Part shown: positions 1 to 9,384 of the stretch, in pieces
Layout: every line of letters starts with the position of its first letter
Numbering within the stretch: position 1 is the first letter of the stretch
Origin: Alistipes excrementigallinarum
GTDB lineage: Bacteria; Bacteroidota; Bacteroidia; Bacteroidales; Rikenellaceae
Direction: 5' to 3'
NCBI GenBank assembly: GCA_019112825.1
Contig: DXIP01000018.1
Coordinates: 124,001-188,000 of the forward strand
Length of the DNA stretch: 64,000 nt
The notes under the pieces: model-generated
Database searches by the model: none
Told to the model about the DNA's origin: nothing
Seen by the model: the letters and a program-made list of their open reading frames with translations, nothing else
Position numbers and translations under genes: made by a program

Positions 1-731
1 CACGCCGTCGTGAAGCTGCCCGCCGTGCGGGCCTTCGTGCCGTCGGGCAGAGGAGCCAGCTCCGACTTGAAGCAGAGCGGTGAGGTGCGCAGCAGCGTCA
101 TCTCGGGGAAGTCGTAGAGCGCCGCCTCGTGGATGCTGCCGTAGTGCCGCCCCACGTGGAAGGTGGCCGGCGTATTGGCATCGGTCAGCTCGCTGAGCGG
201 CAGATGGCGGTAGAGCAGTTCGTAGGTCTCGAAGTTGGCCGGTATGGTCCACGAGTCGCCGTCGGCGGCAAAGCGGAACTCGGTCCGCTCGTCGGTAATG
301 ATGAGCGAATCGGCACCGGGGACCTCGTATTCGTAGCGGAAACCGACGCCGTCGTCGAAGAGGCGGAAGCGCATCGTAAGCCGCGTGCCGGCGTCGTTCG
401 ACAGGCGGACGGCCATCTCGTTGCAGTGGTTGCGCATCTGCTTGTTCTCGCCCCAGGGCTGGCTCCACTGCTCGTCGATAGTGCGGCGCTCGACGCCGCG
501 GATGCGGAAGCCCGAATCGAGCACCGCCTCGCGGCTCTCGAAGCCGAGGGCCGAGGGAAGCAACAGCTCCTCACCGTCGGCAAGCAGCGTGTAGCTCATG
601 CCCCCGCGGGCATCGAGCGCAAAGCGAAGTTCATAGCGCCCGTCGGGCGAGCGGAGCGAGGTATCCGAAGAGCAGGCGGCAAGGAGCAGTGCCGCCGCCA
701 GTGGAAGCAAAAGGGAAATGACTCTTTTCAT
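1..731 (-). CDS. Glycoside hydrolase family 97 (SusB-like), N-terminal part, runs off the window
   Basis: Only the first 243 codons lie in the window; the reading frame is open to base 1, so the C-terminal catalytic barrel is missing here. Residues 1-20 form a lipoprotein signal peptide ending in the lipobox LLAAC, so the enzyme should be a periplasmic or outer-membrane lipoprotein. The following region (SPDGRYELRF, then a long beta-rich stretch with WSQPWGENKQMRNHCNEMAV) matches the N-terminal beta-supersandwich domain of GH97 alpha-glucosidases and alpha-galactosidases such as SusB. Which sugar it cleaves cannot be told without the catalytic half. No TAnnTTTG promoter box is visible just upstream, and the gene follows kdsD on the same strand after 173 bases. 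Confidence 0.8.
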   Translation of the reverse strand, partial: MKRVISLLLPLAAALLLAACSSDTSLRSPDGRYELRFALDARGGMSYTLLADGEELLLPSALGFESREAVLDSGFRIRGVERRTIDEQWSQPWGENKQMRNHCNEMAVRLSNDAGTRLTMRFRLFDDGVGFRYEYEVPGADSLIITDERTEFRFAADGDSWTIPANFETYELLYRHLPLSELTDANTPATFHVGRHYGSIHEAALYDFPEMTLLRTSPLCFKSELAPLPDGTKARTAGSFTTA

Positions 732-838
732 GGTGTTGCAGTTACGGGTTTCGGGGTTTGGCGGAGCCGACTCAAGGAGCGTCCGGAAGCGTGCTGAAAA
801 GGTCGATGGGGCGGCCCCGCATCCGGGCTCTCCGCAAT

Positions 839-877
839 GCAGGCGGCCTTCGGGTGCACAATCCGAAGGTCGCCTGC
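839..877 (-). terminator. Hairpin between kdsD and the GH97 gene
   Basis: Two 15-base arms (839-853 and 863-877) pair with one G-U wobble around a 9-base loop. It sits just downstream of the kdsD stop. There is no clear T tract on the minus strand, so it may be a weak terminator or an mRNA-stabilising hairpin. Confidence 0.4.
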
Positions 878-904
878 AAGGCGTTGCGGCGCGTTTGACC
901 GCCG

Positions 905-1870
905 TCAGAGCTTGATGTCGTAAATCTGGATGACGCCCACCAGCTTGCCGGCCTCGTCGTTGACCAGCAGCGAGGTAATCTTGTTGCGCGTCATCATCTT
1001 CTCTGCCTCGATGAGCTTCGCATCGGCGCAGATGCTCTTGGGGTTGGGCGTGGCGATGTCCGCCGCGCGGATGTTGAAGAAGTCGGCCCGGCGGCGCTCC
1101 ATCGTGCGGCGCACGTCGCCGTCGGTCACGATGCCCTCAACGCGGTCGCCCTCGCAGATGATGATGAGTCCCAAACCGCCCTTGCTGATGGTGTGAATCA
1201 TCTCGGTGGCCGAGCAGTCGGGCCCCACGATGGGCAGGTCGTGCGAACGCATCACGTTGCCGACGGTCATCAGCAGGCGACGGCCAAGGCTTCCGCCCGG
1301 ATGCAGCCGCGCGAAGTCGATGCTCGTGAAGCCGCGCAGCTTCATCAGCGAGACGGCCAACGCGTCACCCATGGCTATCTGGGCCGTGGTCGAGGTGGTG
1401 GGGGCCAGGTGGAGGATGCAGGCCTCCTCCTCGACCCGCACGTCGAGGTGAATGTCCGAATTCTTGGCCAGCGTCGATTCGGCGTTGCCCGTCATCGAGA
1501 TGAGCGTATTGCCGTTGGTGTGGATGAAGGGGACAATCTTGAGGATTTCGTCCGTCTCGCCCGAATAGGAGAGCGCCAGAATGATGTCCTCCTTCGAAAT
1601 CATGCCCAAATCGCCGTGGAAGGCCTCTCCGGGATGGAGGAAGAAGCTCGGCGTACCGGTAGAGGCGAGCGTGGCGGCGATTTTGCGTCCCACGAGGCCC
1701 GATTTTCCCATACCCGTCACGATGCATTTGCCCCGGCTGGCGAGAATCGCCTCCACGGCCTGCACGAAGCTGTCGCCCAGCGACTGTTCGAGGTGGCCGA
1801 GTGCCAGCATTTCGGTATGCAGGGCCCGGCGGGCCACCTCCAGAATCTGGGACTTGTTGTTGTCCGTCAT
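905..1870 (-). CDS. kdsD: Arabinose-5-phosphate isomerase (KpsF/GutQ family)
   Basis: The 321-residue protein interconverts ribulose-5-phosphate and arabinose-5-phosphate, the first step of Kdo synthesis for lipopolysaccharide. The N-terminal two thirds is a SIS sugar-isomerase domain with the phosphate-binding stretch VTGMGKSGLVGRKIAATLAS and the serine-rich ALSYSGETDEI. The last 120 residues hold two CBS domains (starting near MRSHDLPIV and ATPNPKSI), as in the long KpsF/GutQ/KdsD form. The length is normal. The start at 1870 lies 2 bases after the stop of kdsA, so the two are almost certainly one transcript, with kdsA first. The longer open frame upstream is only read-through in the kdsA region. 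KdsC, the Kdo-8-phosphate phosphatase, is not in the window. Confidence 0.93.
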   Translation of the reverse strand: MTDNNKSQILEVARRALHTEMLALGHLEQSLGDSFVQAVEAILASRGKCIVTGMGKSGLVGRKIAATLASTGTPSFFLHPGEAFHGDLGMISKEDIILALSYSGETDEILKIVPFIHTNGNTLISMTGNAESTLAKNSDIHLDVRVEEEACILHLAPTTSTTAQIAMGDALAVSLMKLRGFTSIDFARLHPGGSLGRRLLMTVGNVMRSHDLPIVGPDCSATEMIHTISKGGLGLIIICEGDRVEGIVTDGDVRRTMERRRADFFNIRAADIATPNPKSICADAKLIEAEKMMTRNKITSLLVNDEAGKLVGVIQIYDIKL

Positions 1871-1872
1871 GT

Positions 1873-2625
1873 TTACAGCAAAGATTTGATTACGTTCTCC
1901 AGTTCGCCGAGCGGCAGCATGTTGGGGCCGTCGCTCTTGGCCCGGTCGGGGTCTGGATGCACCTCGAAGAAGTAGCCGTTGGCACCGAAGGCCTTGGCCG
2001 CCAGCGCCATGGCGGGGACGAACTCGCGGTTGCCGCCCGTCTTGCCGCCCGCCGCTCCGGGACGCTGTACCGAGTGCGTGCAGTCCATAACCACCGTGCG
2101 GGCAATGTGCAGCATGTCGGCGATGTTGCGGAAGTCGACCACCAGGTTGTTGTAGCCGTAGATGTTGCCCCGCTCCGTGAGCCAGATTTCGCGGGCGCCC
2201 GACTCGAAGGCCTTCTCGTAGGGGTAGCGCATGTCGGCACCCGAGAGGAACTGCGCCTTCTTGATGTTGACAATCCGGCCCGTGCGCGCGGCGGCGACCA
2301 GCAGGTCGGTCTGGCGGCAGAGGAAGGCCGGAATCTGAATCACGTCGACCACCTCGCCCACGGGAGCCGCCTGCCACGCCTCGTGGATGTCGGTCAGCAG
2401 GCGCAGGCCCCACTTCGCACGCACGTCGGCGAGCATCTGCAGCCCCTTCTCCAGGCCGGGGCCGCGAAACGACGAAAGGGAGGTGCGGTTGGCCTTGTCA
2501 AATGAGGCCTTGAAGATGATGTCGGTCCCCAGCGCCCGGTTGATGGCAACGAGGCGTTCGGCTACCGCGTCGAGCAGTTCGGCCGATTCAATCACGCAGG
2601 GACCAGCGATGAATTTGGTTTCCAT
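1873..2625 (-). CDS. kdsA: 3-deoxy-8-phosphooctulonate synthase
   Basis: The enzyme condenses phosphoenolpyruvate with arabinose-5-phosphate to Kdo-8-phosphate in the cytoplasm. The 250 residues show the family landmarks FIAGPCVIES near the N-terminus, FKASFDKANRTS, DIHEAW, IPAFLCRQTDLL and MDCTHSVQRPG. I chose the ATG at 2625 because METKFIAGPCVIES is the family's normal start; the open frame extends 12 codons further but crosses the promoter. The -7 box ends 5 bases before this ATG, which suggests a leaderless or nearly leaderless transcript. kdsD follows after 2 bases. Confidence 0.95.
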   Translation of the reverse strand: METKFIAGPCVIESAELLDAVAERLVAINRALGTDIIFKASFDKANRTSLSSFRGPGLEKGLQMLADVRAKWGLRLLTDIHEAWQAAPVGEVVDVIQIPAFLCRQTDLLVAAARTGRIVNIKKAQFLSGADMRYPYEKAFESGAREIWLTERGNIYGYNNLVVDFRNIADMLHIARTVVMDCTHSVQRPGAAGGKTGGNREFVPAMALAAKAFGANGYFFEVHPDPDRAKSDGPNMLPLGELENVIKSLL

Positions 2626-2630
2626 AGGAA

Positions 2631-2662
2631 CAAATATAACGCAAAAAGCCGAATCCGGCAAA
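2631..2662 (-). promoter_or_regulatory. Promoter of kdsA-kdsD
   Basis: On the minus strand, TTTG (2662-2659) is followed after 20 bases by TATATTTG (2638-2631), a full match to the Bacteroidota -33/-7 consensus. The kdsA ATG begins only 5 bases after the box. Confidence 0.75.
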
Positions 2663-2773
2663 TTTATTCACCCCGCTCCGCATGTAATTTTACCCGCAGC
2701 GTGCTGCCGCGCCGCATCCGACCCGCCTGCGAAGCAGGAGGCACCGCAGCAGTCGAGGCGCGCCGGGCGGAGG

Positions 2774-2828
2774 CACGGCGGGGGCACGGCGGGAGCACGG
2801 CGGAGGCACGGCGAAGGCACGGCGAAGC
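2774..2828. repeat. Five tandem copies of an 11-bp unit
   Basis: The unit CACGGCGGNGG starts at 2774, 2785, 2796, 2807 and 2818 with single-base differences. It lies in the 481-base gap between kdsA and kdsB. The copies are purine-rich on the plus strand, and no gene is apparent across them. The rest of this gap (2885-2955) holds a second simple tract built on GGTTCGGTTCGGTTCGG; I see no gene in either. Confidence 0.75.
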
Positions 2829-2959
2829 GTGCAGCAAAAGGACCGTTCCGACGGCCCTGCCGATAAGGCCACAAGACGGCATCCGCCCAGCCCAGCCCAG
2901 TTCGGTCCGGTTCGGTTCGGTTCGGTCCAATTCCGTACAATCCCGTCCGGTCCGGGCAC

Positions 2960-3000
2960 AAAAAAAGGCGTCTCCACTCCCTTATGGAGAAGAGACGCCT
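2960..3000 (-). terminator. Rho-independent terminator of kdsB
   Basis: The arms AGGCGTCTC (2966-2974) and GAGACGCCT (2992-3000) pair. On the minus strand the stem is followed by a run of seven Ts (complement of 2960-2966). It lies 107 bases past the kdsB stop. Confidence 0.8.
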
Positions 3001-3106
3001 CCAATTTGCTACAAATCGGGACCATGCCGCGGAACAAATCCCGTCCGGAAACCCCATTCCGAAATTGACACTCCGGAATCAAGCCGCCGGGGAACGACAG
3101 CGACCG

Positions 3107-3877
3107 CTACCTCCGGTCAATCCGGGCCAGGAACTCCTCGGCGCGCGCCAAATCTTCGGGCGTGTCGATGCCGATGGTCTCCACGTCGCTGATGCCCACA
3201 CCGATTTTATATCCGTTTTCGAGCCAGCGCAGCTGTTCGAGCGATTCGGCCAGTTCGAGCGCCGACTGCGGCAGCGCCGTCACGGCGCGCAGCACCTCGG
3301 CCCGGAAGGCGTAGAGCCCGATGTGCTTGTAGAAGGTGTGCTTCGAGAGCCACTCCTCGCGCGGAACGCCCCGCAGGTAGGGAATCACCGAACGCGAAAA
3401 GTAGAGGGCGTTCGACTCGCGGTCGAGCACCACCTTGGGCGAATTGGGGTTCTCGAGCGCCGCAAGGCCGTCCGCCTCGGTGAAGGGCTTCACCAGCGTG
3501 GCGATGTCGGTACCCGGGCGGTCGAAGCAGCGCTTGACGGCCTCAAGCTGCGAGCGCTGGATGAAGGGCTCGTCGCCCTGCACGTTGACCACCACGTCGT
3601 AGGAGGCTCCTTCGCGCGCGCAGATACGGTCAAAGGCCTCGCGGCAGCGGTCCGTGCCGCTCCGGTGGTTCGGCGAGGTCATCTCGACCCGCCCGCCGAA
3701 CGCACGCACGGCTTCGAAAATCCGCTCGTCGTCGGTTGCCACCACAGCGTCGTCCATCGCATCGGTCACCTGTTCGTAGACCCGCCGGATGACGGGCTTG
3801 CCCCCCAGCACCGCCAGCGGCTTGCCGGGAAAGCGCGTCGACGCATAGCGCGCCGGAATGATTGCAAGAAACTTCAT
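3107..3877 (-). CDS. kdsB: CMP-Kdo synthetase (3-deoxy-manno-octulosonate cytidylyltransferase)
   Basis: The 256-residue cytosolic enzyme activates Kdo with CTP so that it can be transferred to lipid A. The N-terminus IIPARYASTRFPGKPLA is the nucleotide-binding signature of the family, and VNVQGDEPFI and the IGLYAFR region are also typical. The length is standard. It lies about 480 bases upstream of kdsA on the same strand, but its own terminator (2960-3000) and the kdsA promoter separate the two transcripts. All three genes together supply most of the Kdo pathway. No promoter box was found in the 130 bases between it and lon. Confidence 0.95.
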   Translation of the reverse strand: MKFLAIIPARYASTRFPGKPLAVLGGKPVIRRVYEQVTDAMDDAVVATDDERIFEAVRAFGGRVEMTSPNHRSGTDRCREAFDRICAREGASYDVVVNVQGDEPFIQRSQLEAVKRCFDRPGTDIATLVKPFTEADGLAALENPNSPKVVLDRESNALYFSRSVIPYLRGVPREEWLSKHTFYKHIGLYAFRAEVLRAVTALPQSALELAESLEQLRWLENGYKIGVGISDVETIGIDTPEDLARAEEFLARIDRR

Positions 3878-4009
3878 CGTTCTCTATTGGGTTAACTCAT
3901 CGGAACCTGTCGGCGAGAAGGGGCGTCGCGTCGGCGCCTCTCCTCCGGCCGGTCCCGCAACTTGTGCTCATGCTCCCGGATTGCACTCAGCCTTCCGGAA
4001 CCGCGGCGG

Positions 4010-6505
4010 CTATCGCTCCGCTTCCTTGGCGGACGGGGCCGCCTGCGCGACCGGAGCCGCAGCCGGGTCGGCCGGCTCGAGCGCCAGACGCAGCACGTCG
4101 TCGTTCGTCCGCACGTAGTGGAACGTCAGCCCCTCGATGTACTCGGGCTTGATTTCGGCGATGTCCTTGCGGTTCTCCTCCGAGAGAATCAGGTCGGTGA
4201 TGCCGGCACGCTTGGCAGCCAGAATCTTCTCCTTGACGCCGCCCACGGGCATCACGCGGCCGCGCAGGGTCGTTTCGCCCGTCATGGCAATCCGCTCCTT
4301 CACCTTGCGGCCCGTGTAGGTCGAGACAATCGAGGTGACCATCGTGATGCCGGCCGATGGTCCGTCCTTGGGGATGGCCCCCTCGGGGACGTGGATGTTG
4401 ATGTCGTTCGTCTCGAAGAGCTTGGGGTCGATGCCCAGCTCGGCGTAGTGGGCCATTACCCACTCGTGGGCGATGGTGGCCGACTCCTTCATCACGTCGC
4501 CCAGGTTGCCCGTCAGGCTGATGCGCCCCTTGCCGGGGGTCAGGCACGACTCGATGTAGAGGATGTCGCCCCCCACCTCGGTCCAGGCGAGGCCCGTCAC
4601 GACGCCCGTCATGCCGCCCACCTCGTACTCTTCACGGAGGAACTTGGGCATGCCGAGAATCCGCTCCACCTCGGCAGCCGACATGGCCGCCTCATAGGGC
4701 TCGTCGAAGGCAATCTGCTTGGCACGGGCACGGGCCAGCTTGGCCAGATGCTTGTCGAGCGAACGGACGCCCGCCTCGCGCGTATAGCCCGAGATGAGCT
4801 GCTCGACCACCTCGGGCGTCAGCGTCAGCTCTCCGCCGGGAATGCCGTGCGCCTTGCACTGCTTGGGCAGCAGGTGGTCCAGCGCAATGCGGACCTTCTC
4901 CTCGAGCAGGTAGCCCGGGATGTTAATCATCTCCATACGGTCACGCAGCGCCGGGGCGATGTTGCCCACGTTGTTGGCCGTGGCGATAAAGAGTACCTTC
5001 GACAGGTCGTACTCCATGTCGATGTAGTTGTCGTGGAAGGTGGTGTTCTGCTCGGGGTCGAGCACCTCCAGCAGGGCGCTCGAGGGGTCGCCGTGGTTCG
5101 AAACCGTCACCTTGTCAACCTCGTCGAGGATGATGACCGGATTCGACGAACCGCACCGCTTGATGGTCTGGATGATGCGGCCCGGCATGGCACCGATGTA
5201 GGTGCGGCGGTGTCCGCGAATCTCCGACTCGTCGTGCAGGCCGCCCAGCGAGATGCGCCCGAACTTGCGTCCCAGCGCCGCCGCCACCGACTTGCCCAGC
5301 GAGGTCTTGCCCACTCCCGGAGGGCCGTAGAGGCAGAGAATCGGCGACTTGAGGTCGCCCTTGAGCTTGATGACGGCCAGATGCTCGAGGATGCGCTCCT
5401 TGACCTCCTCGAGTCCGAAGTGGTCGTGGTCGAGCTGTTCGCGGGCGCACTTCAGGTCGAGGTTGTCCTTCGTCACGTCGTTCCACGGCAGCTCCAGAAG
5501 CAGCTGGAGGTAGGTCATCTGGACCGAGTACTCCGCCACGGCGGGGTTCAGCCGCTCGACCTTCTGCAGCTCCTTCTCGAAGGTTTCGCCCACCTCCTTG
5601 GGCCAGTTCTTCTTCTTGGCCTCCTCGCGCATGCGCTCGATGTCGGCATCGGCGCCGTCGCCCAGTTCGTCCTGGATGGTGCGCATCTGCTGCTGGAGGT
5701 AGTAGTCGCGCTGCTGCTTGTCGATTTCCTGCTTGACGCGCTCCTGGATTTCGTTCTTGAGCTCGGCCAGCTGCTGTTCGCGAATCAGAATCTCGAGCAG
5801 CTTGCGGGCACGCGCCAGCAGACCCGGAGCCTCGAGCAGCGACTGACGGTCCTCGTCCGAAAGCTCCAGATTGGTGCATATGAAGTTGATGATGCCCCGC
5901 TTCGAGTCGATGTTCTTGATGGCGAAGGCCGCCTCCTTGGGCATGTTGGGCGAGATGTTGATGATGCCCAGCGCCACGTCGCGAATCGAGTCGACCAGCG
6001 CCTCAAACTCGATGCTCCGCACGTCGGGCATCGTGTCGCGCAGCGCCGTCACGCGCGCCTTGAAGTAGGGCTCCGTCGAGACATACTCGCCGATTTCAAT
6101 CTTCTCAAGTCCGTTGAGAATCACCGTCAGGTTGCCGTTGGGCATCTCCAGAATCTTGATGATGCGCGCAGCGGTGCCCACCTTGTACATGTCGTCGGGC
6201 GAGGGGTCTTCCACCTCGCTCTCGCGCTGGAGCACGGCGCCCAGGATGCCGTTCTCGGCATTGACCGCGCGCACCAGCGAAATGCTCTTGTCGCGCCCGA
6301 CCGTAATGGGGGTGATGGCCCCCGGGAAGAGCACCGACGAACGCAGCGTGAGAATCGGAATCACGTCGGGGATTTCGGTCTCCTCCACCGGTTCGTCGCC
6401 ACCCGTCACGATGGGAATGACCCGATGCTTGCCGTCGAGTACCTCGGGCAAAACGTTCACGTCGTCGATTTCGACGGCTTCAATCTTCTTATCTTTTTCG
6501 TTCAT
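4010..6505 (-). CDS. lon: ATP-dependent protease Lon
   Basis: Lon degrades damaged and regulatory proteins in the cytoplasm as a hexamer. The 831-residue protein has the N-terminal substrate-binding domain (PILTLRSSVLFPGAITPI), a long helical region (about 200-340), an AAA+ domain with Walker A GPPGVGKTS near residue 393 and Walker B VIILDEVDK, and the C-terminal protease domain. The catalytic serine is in KDGPSAGITM near residue 715 and the lysine in GGVKEKILAAKRAG near 757, so the dyad is intact. I start it at MNEKDKKIE (6505); the open frame reaches 6535 but crosses the promoter box. It is divergent from valS with 114 bases between. Confidence 0.96.
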   Translation of the reverse strand: MNEKDKKIEAVEIDDVNVLPEVLDGKHRVIPIVTGGDEPVEETEIPDVIPILTLRSSVLFPGAITPITVGRDKSISLVRAVNAENGILGAVLQRESEVEDPSPDDMYKVGTAARIIKILEMPNGNLTVILNGLEKIEIGEYVSTEPYFKARVTALRDTMPDVRSIEFEALVDSIRDVALGIINISPNMPKEAAFAIKNIDSKRGIINFICTNLELSDEDRQSLLEAPGLLARARKLLEILIREQQLAELKNEIQERVKQEIDKQQRDYYLQQQMRTIQDELGDGADADIERMREEAKKKNWPKEVGETFEKELQKVERLNPAVAEYSVQMTYLQLLLELPWNDVTKDNLDLKCAREQLDHDHFGLEEVKERILEHLAVIKLKGDLKSPILCLYGPPGVGKTSLGKSVAAALGRKFGRISLGGLHDESEIRGHRRTYIGAMPGRIIQTIKRCGSSNPVIILDEVDKVTVSNHGDPSSALLEVLDPEQNTTFHDNYIDMEYDLSKVLFIATANNVGNIAPALRDRMEMINIPGYLLEEKVRIALDHLLPKQCKAHGIPGGELTLTPEVVEQLISGYTREAGVRSLDKHLAKLARARAKQIAFDEPYEAAMSAAEVERILGMPKFLREEYEVGGMTGVVTGLAWTEVGGDILYIESCLTPGKGRISLTGNLGDVMKESATIAHEWVMAHYAELGIDPKLFETNDINIHVPEGAIPKDGPSAGITMVTSIVSTYTGRKVKERIAMTGETTLRGRVMPVGGVKEKILAAKRAGITDLILSEENRKDIAEIKPEYIEGLTFHYVRTNDDVLRLALEPADPAAAPVAQAAPSAKEAER

Positions 6506-6532
6506 GGTTCTCCTACAAAATATATATGGTTG

Positions 6533-6540
6533 CAAAGGTA
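6533..6540 (-). promoter_or_regulatory. -7 box of the lon promoter
   Basis: TACCTTTG on the minus strand matches TAnnTTTG, 27 bases before the lon start. No TTTG was found at the -33 position. Confidence 0.55.
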
Positions 6541-6583
6541 ACGATTTTTCAGAAATTTTATTTTATCTTTGGCAGATTGTTAA

Positions 6584-6591
6584 TAACTTTG
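6584..6591 (+). promoter_or_regulatory. -7 box of the valS promoter
   Basis: TAACTTTG matches TAnnTTTG, 28 bases before the valS start. A second box-like TATCTTTG lies at 6564-6571. No convincing -33 element was found for either. Confidence 0.5.
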
Positions 6592-6619
6592 CAGTCCAAA
6601 TCACGTAAAAAACCGAATC

Positions 6620-9253
6620 ATGCAGCTCGCAGACAAATACGCGCCTCAGGATATCGAGGCCAAATGGTACGACTTCTGGATTCAGCACCGCTTCTTCCAC
6701 TCGGAACCCGACAAGCGGCAACCCTATACCATCGTCATCCCGCCCCCCAACGTCACGGGCATGCTCCACATGGGCCACATGCTCAACAACACGCTGCAGG
6801 ACGTGCTCATCCGCCGCGCCCGCATGACGGGCCGCAACGCCTGCTGGGTGCCGGGCATGGACCACGCCTCGATTGCCACCGAGGCCAAGGTGGTGGCGAT
6901 GCTCCACGAAAAGGGGATTGAAAAGTCGCAGCTCACGCGCGAGGAGTTCCTCCGCTACGCCTGGGAGTGGAAGGAGAAGTACGGCGGCATGATTCTCCGC
7001 CAGCTGCGCAAGCTGGGCGCCTCGTGCGACTGGGAGCGCACCTGCTTCACGATGGACGAGGTGCGCACGCGCAGCGTCATCCACGTCTTCTGCGACCTCT
7101 ACGAAAAGGGCAAAATCTACCGCGGCGTGCGGATGGTCAACTGGGACCCCGCAGCCAAGACGGCCCTCTCGGACGAGGAGGTGGTCTTCAAGGAGTCGCA
7201 CGGCAAGCTCTACTACCTGCGCTACAAGATTGAGGGCACGGAGCAGTACATCGTCGTGGCCACGACACGTCCCGAGACCATTCTGGGCGATACGGCGCTC
7301 TGCGTCAACCCCAACGACCCGCGCTACGCCTCGCTGCCGTCCGACGCACGCGTCATCGTGCCGCTGGTCGGCCGCTCGATTCCGGTCATCCGCGACGAGT
7401 ATGTCGACATCGAGTTCGGAACCGGCGCGCTGAAGGTCACCCCGGCCCACGACGTGAACGACTACATGCTGGGCGAGAAGTACAACCTCGAGACGATTGA
7501 CATCTTCAACGACGACGGCACGGTGAACGACAAGGTGGGCATGTACGTGGGCCAGGACCGCTTCGACGTGCGCCGCCAGATTGAGAAGGACCTCGACGCG
7601 GCCGGGCTGCTCGAGAAGACCGAGGACTATACGAACAACGTCGGCTACTCGGAGCGCACGGGCGTGGCCATCGAGCCCAAGCTCTCGATGCAGTGGTTCC
7701 TCTCGATGCAGGAGCTCGCGGAGCCGGCGACGAAGGCCGTCATGGAGGATGCCATCCGCTTCGTTCCCGAGAAGTACAAGAACACCTACCGCCACTGGAT
7801 GGAGAACATCAAGGACTGGTGCATCTCGCGCCAGCTGTGGTGGGGTCAGCGCATCCCGGCCTACTACCTCCCGAAGGGGGGCTACGTGGTGGCCGAGACG
7901 GCCGAGGAGGCCCTCGAAAAGGCCCGCGCCAAGACGGGCGACGCCACGCTCCAGGCCAGCGACCTGCGCCAGGACGACGACGTGCTCGACACGTGGTTCT
8001 CGTCGTGGCTCTGGCCCATCTCGGTCTTCGACGGCATCCTGCACCCGCACAACCCCGAAATCGAATACTACTACCCCACCAACGACCTGGTGACGGGCCC
8101 CGACATCATCTTCTTCTGGGTGGCCCGCATGATTATGGCGGGGTATGAATACCGCCACGAGAAGCCCTTCGGCAACGTCTACTTCACGGGCATCGTGCGC
8201 GACAAAATCGGCCGCAAGATGTCCAAGCAGCTCGGCAACTCGCCCGACCCGCTGGACCTCATCGCGCAGTACGGCGCCGACGGCATGCGTGTGGCGATGC
8301 TCATGTCCTCGTCGGCCGGCAACGACGTGATGTTCGACGAGGCGCTCTGCGAGCAGGGCCGCAACTTCGGCAACAAAATCTGGAACGCATACCGGCTGGT
8401 CAACGGCTGGCAGGTCGACGAGAAGCTCGCACAGAACGAGGTGAACGCCGCTGCCGTCGAGTGGTTCCGCAACATCATGCGCCGCAACATCACCGAGCTG
8501 GAGGCCGACTTCCGCAGCTACCGCATCTCGGAGGCCTTCAAGCGGCTCTACAAGCTCTTCTGGGACGACTTCAGCGGCTGGTACCTCGAGCTGGTGAAGC
8601 CCGCCTACCAGTGTCCCATCGACGCCGAGACGCTCGCCCGCACGAAGGAGTTCTTCGACGAACTGCTCCGCCTGCTCCACCCCTTCATGCCCTTCGTCAC
8701 CGAGGAGCTCTGGCAGCACCTCGCACCGCGCCGCGAGGATGAGACTATCATGCTGGCACAGCAGCCCGCAGCCGGCGAGGCGGCGGACGAGCAGTTGCTG
8801 GCGCGCTTCGAGCTGGTGCAGGAGGTCATCACGGCCGTCCGCAACATCCGCAAGCAGCGGAACATTCCCCAGAAGGAGGCGCTGCGACTCGAGGTGATGG
8901 CCGACGAGAACTACCCCGCAGAGTATGCTCCGGTGCTGGTCAAGATGCTCAACCTGAGCGAGGTGAAGTGCGTCACCGAGAAGGACGACACGGCCGCGGC
9001 ATTCATCGTCAAGACGACGCGCTACTTCGTCCCGATGGAGGGGCGCATCGACGTGGAGGCCGAGCGTGCGAAGCTGCAGCATGACCTCGAATACTACGAA
9101 GGCTTCCTCGCCTCGGTGATGAAGAAGCTCTCGAACGAGCGCTTCGTGCAGTCGGCCCCCGAGAAGGTGGTGGCCAACGAGCGGGCCAAGCAGGCCGACG
9201 CCGAGGCGAAAATCGTCGCGCTGCGCGAACAGCTCGCCGCACTGACGAAATAG
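6620..9253 (+). CDS. valS: Valyl-tRNA synthetase
   Basis: This class I synthetase charges tRNA-Val and edits mischarged threonine. The 877-residue protein has the canonical signature HMGH (in PPNVTGMLHMGHM, near residue 50) and KMSKQ near residue 533. The inserted editing domain lies between them (about 200-330, with TTRPETILGDTALCV). The anticodon-binding domain follows, and the C-terminus is a basic coiled-coil arm (from about 805, EAERAKLQHDLEYY). The intact HxGH motif here contrasts with the altered motif in ileS of the same window. rnhA follows on the same strand after 285 bases. Confidence 0.97.
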   Translation: MQLADKYAPQDIEAKWYDFWIQHRFFHSEPDKRQPYTIVIPPPNVTGMLHMGHMLNNTLQDVLIRRARMTGRNACWVPGMDHASIATEAKVVAMLHEKGIEKSQLTREEFLRYAWEWKEKYGGMILRQLRKLGASCDWERTCFTMDEVRTRSVIHVFCDLYEKGKIYRGVRMVNWDPAAKTALSDEEVVFKESHGKLYYLRYKIEGTEQYIVVATTRPETILGDTALCVNPNDPRYASLPSDARVIVPLVGRSIPVIRDEYVDIEFGTGALKVTPAHDVNDYMLGEKYNLETIDIFNDDGTVNDKVGMYVGQDRFDVRRQIEKDLDAAGLLEKTEDYTNNVGYSERTGVAIEPKLSMQWFLSMQELAEPATKAVMEDAIRFVPEKYKNTYRHWMENIKDWCISRQLWWGQRIPAYYLPKGGYVVAETAEEALEKARAKTGDATLQASDLRQDDDVLDTWFSSWLWPISVFDGILHPHNPEIEYYYPTNDLVTGPDIIFFWVARMIMAGYEYRHEKPFGNVYFTGIVRDKIGRKMSKQLGNSPDPLDLIAQYGADGMRVAMLMSSSAGNDVMFDEALCEQGRNFGNKIWNAYRLVNGWQVDEKLAQNEVNAAAVEWFRNIMRRNITELEADFRSYRISEAFKRLYKLFWDDFSGWYLELVKPAYQCPIDAETLARTKEFFDELLRLLHPFMPFVTEELWQHLAPRREDETIMLAQQPAAGEAADEQLLARFELVQEVITAVRNIRKQRNIPQKEALRLEVMADENYPAEYAPVLVKMLNLSEVKCVTEKDDTAAAFIVKTTRYFVPMEGRIDVEAERAKLQHDLEYYEGFLASVMKKLSNERFVQSAPEKVVANERAKQADAEAKIVALREQLAALTK

Positions 9254-9384
9254 GGTCCCCACCAACGGGCGACAGCCGATGCCGCCTGCGGGCCCGCAGA
9301 ACCGGATGCTCCTCGCCCCCGAAGGGACGGGGAGCATTGGTTTGCCCGGGACAGCGAAAGGCTGGCCGCATGGGGGGGGGCGAC

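Noticed and set aside
2701..3192. Several frames over the repeats between kdsA and kdsB
   Set aside because: Made of repeated Arg/Ala codons from the 11-bp units; they cross the kdsB terminator.
3962..6541. 859-residue open frame opposite lon
   Set aside because: It mirrors lon on the other strand; GC-rich codons leave few stops in the antisense frame, and the translation has no family features.
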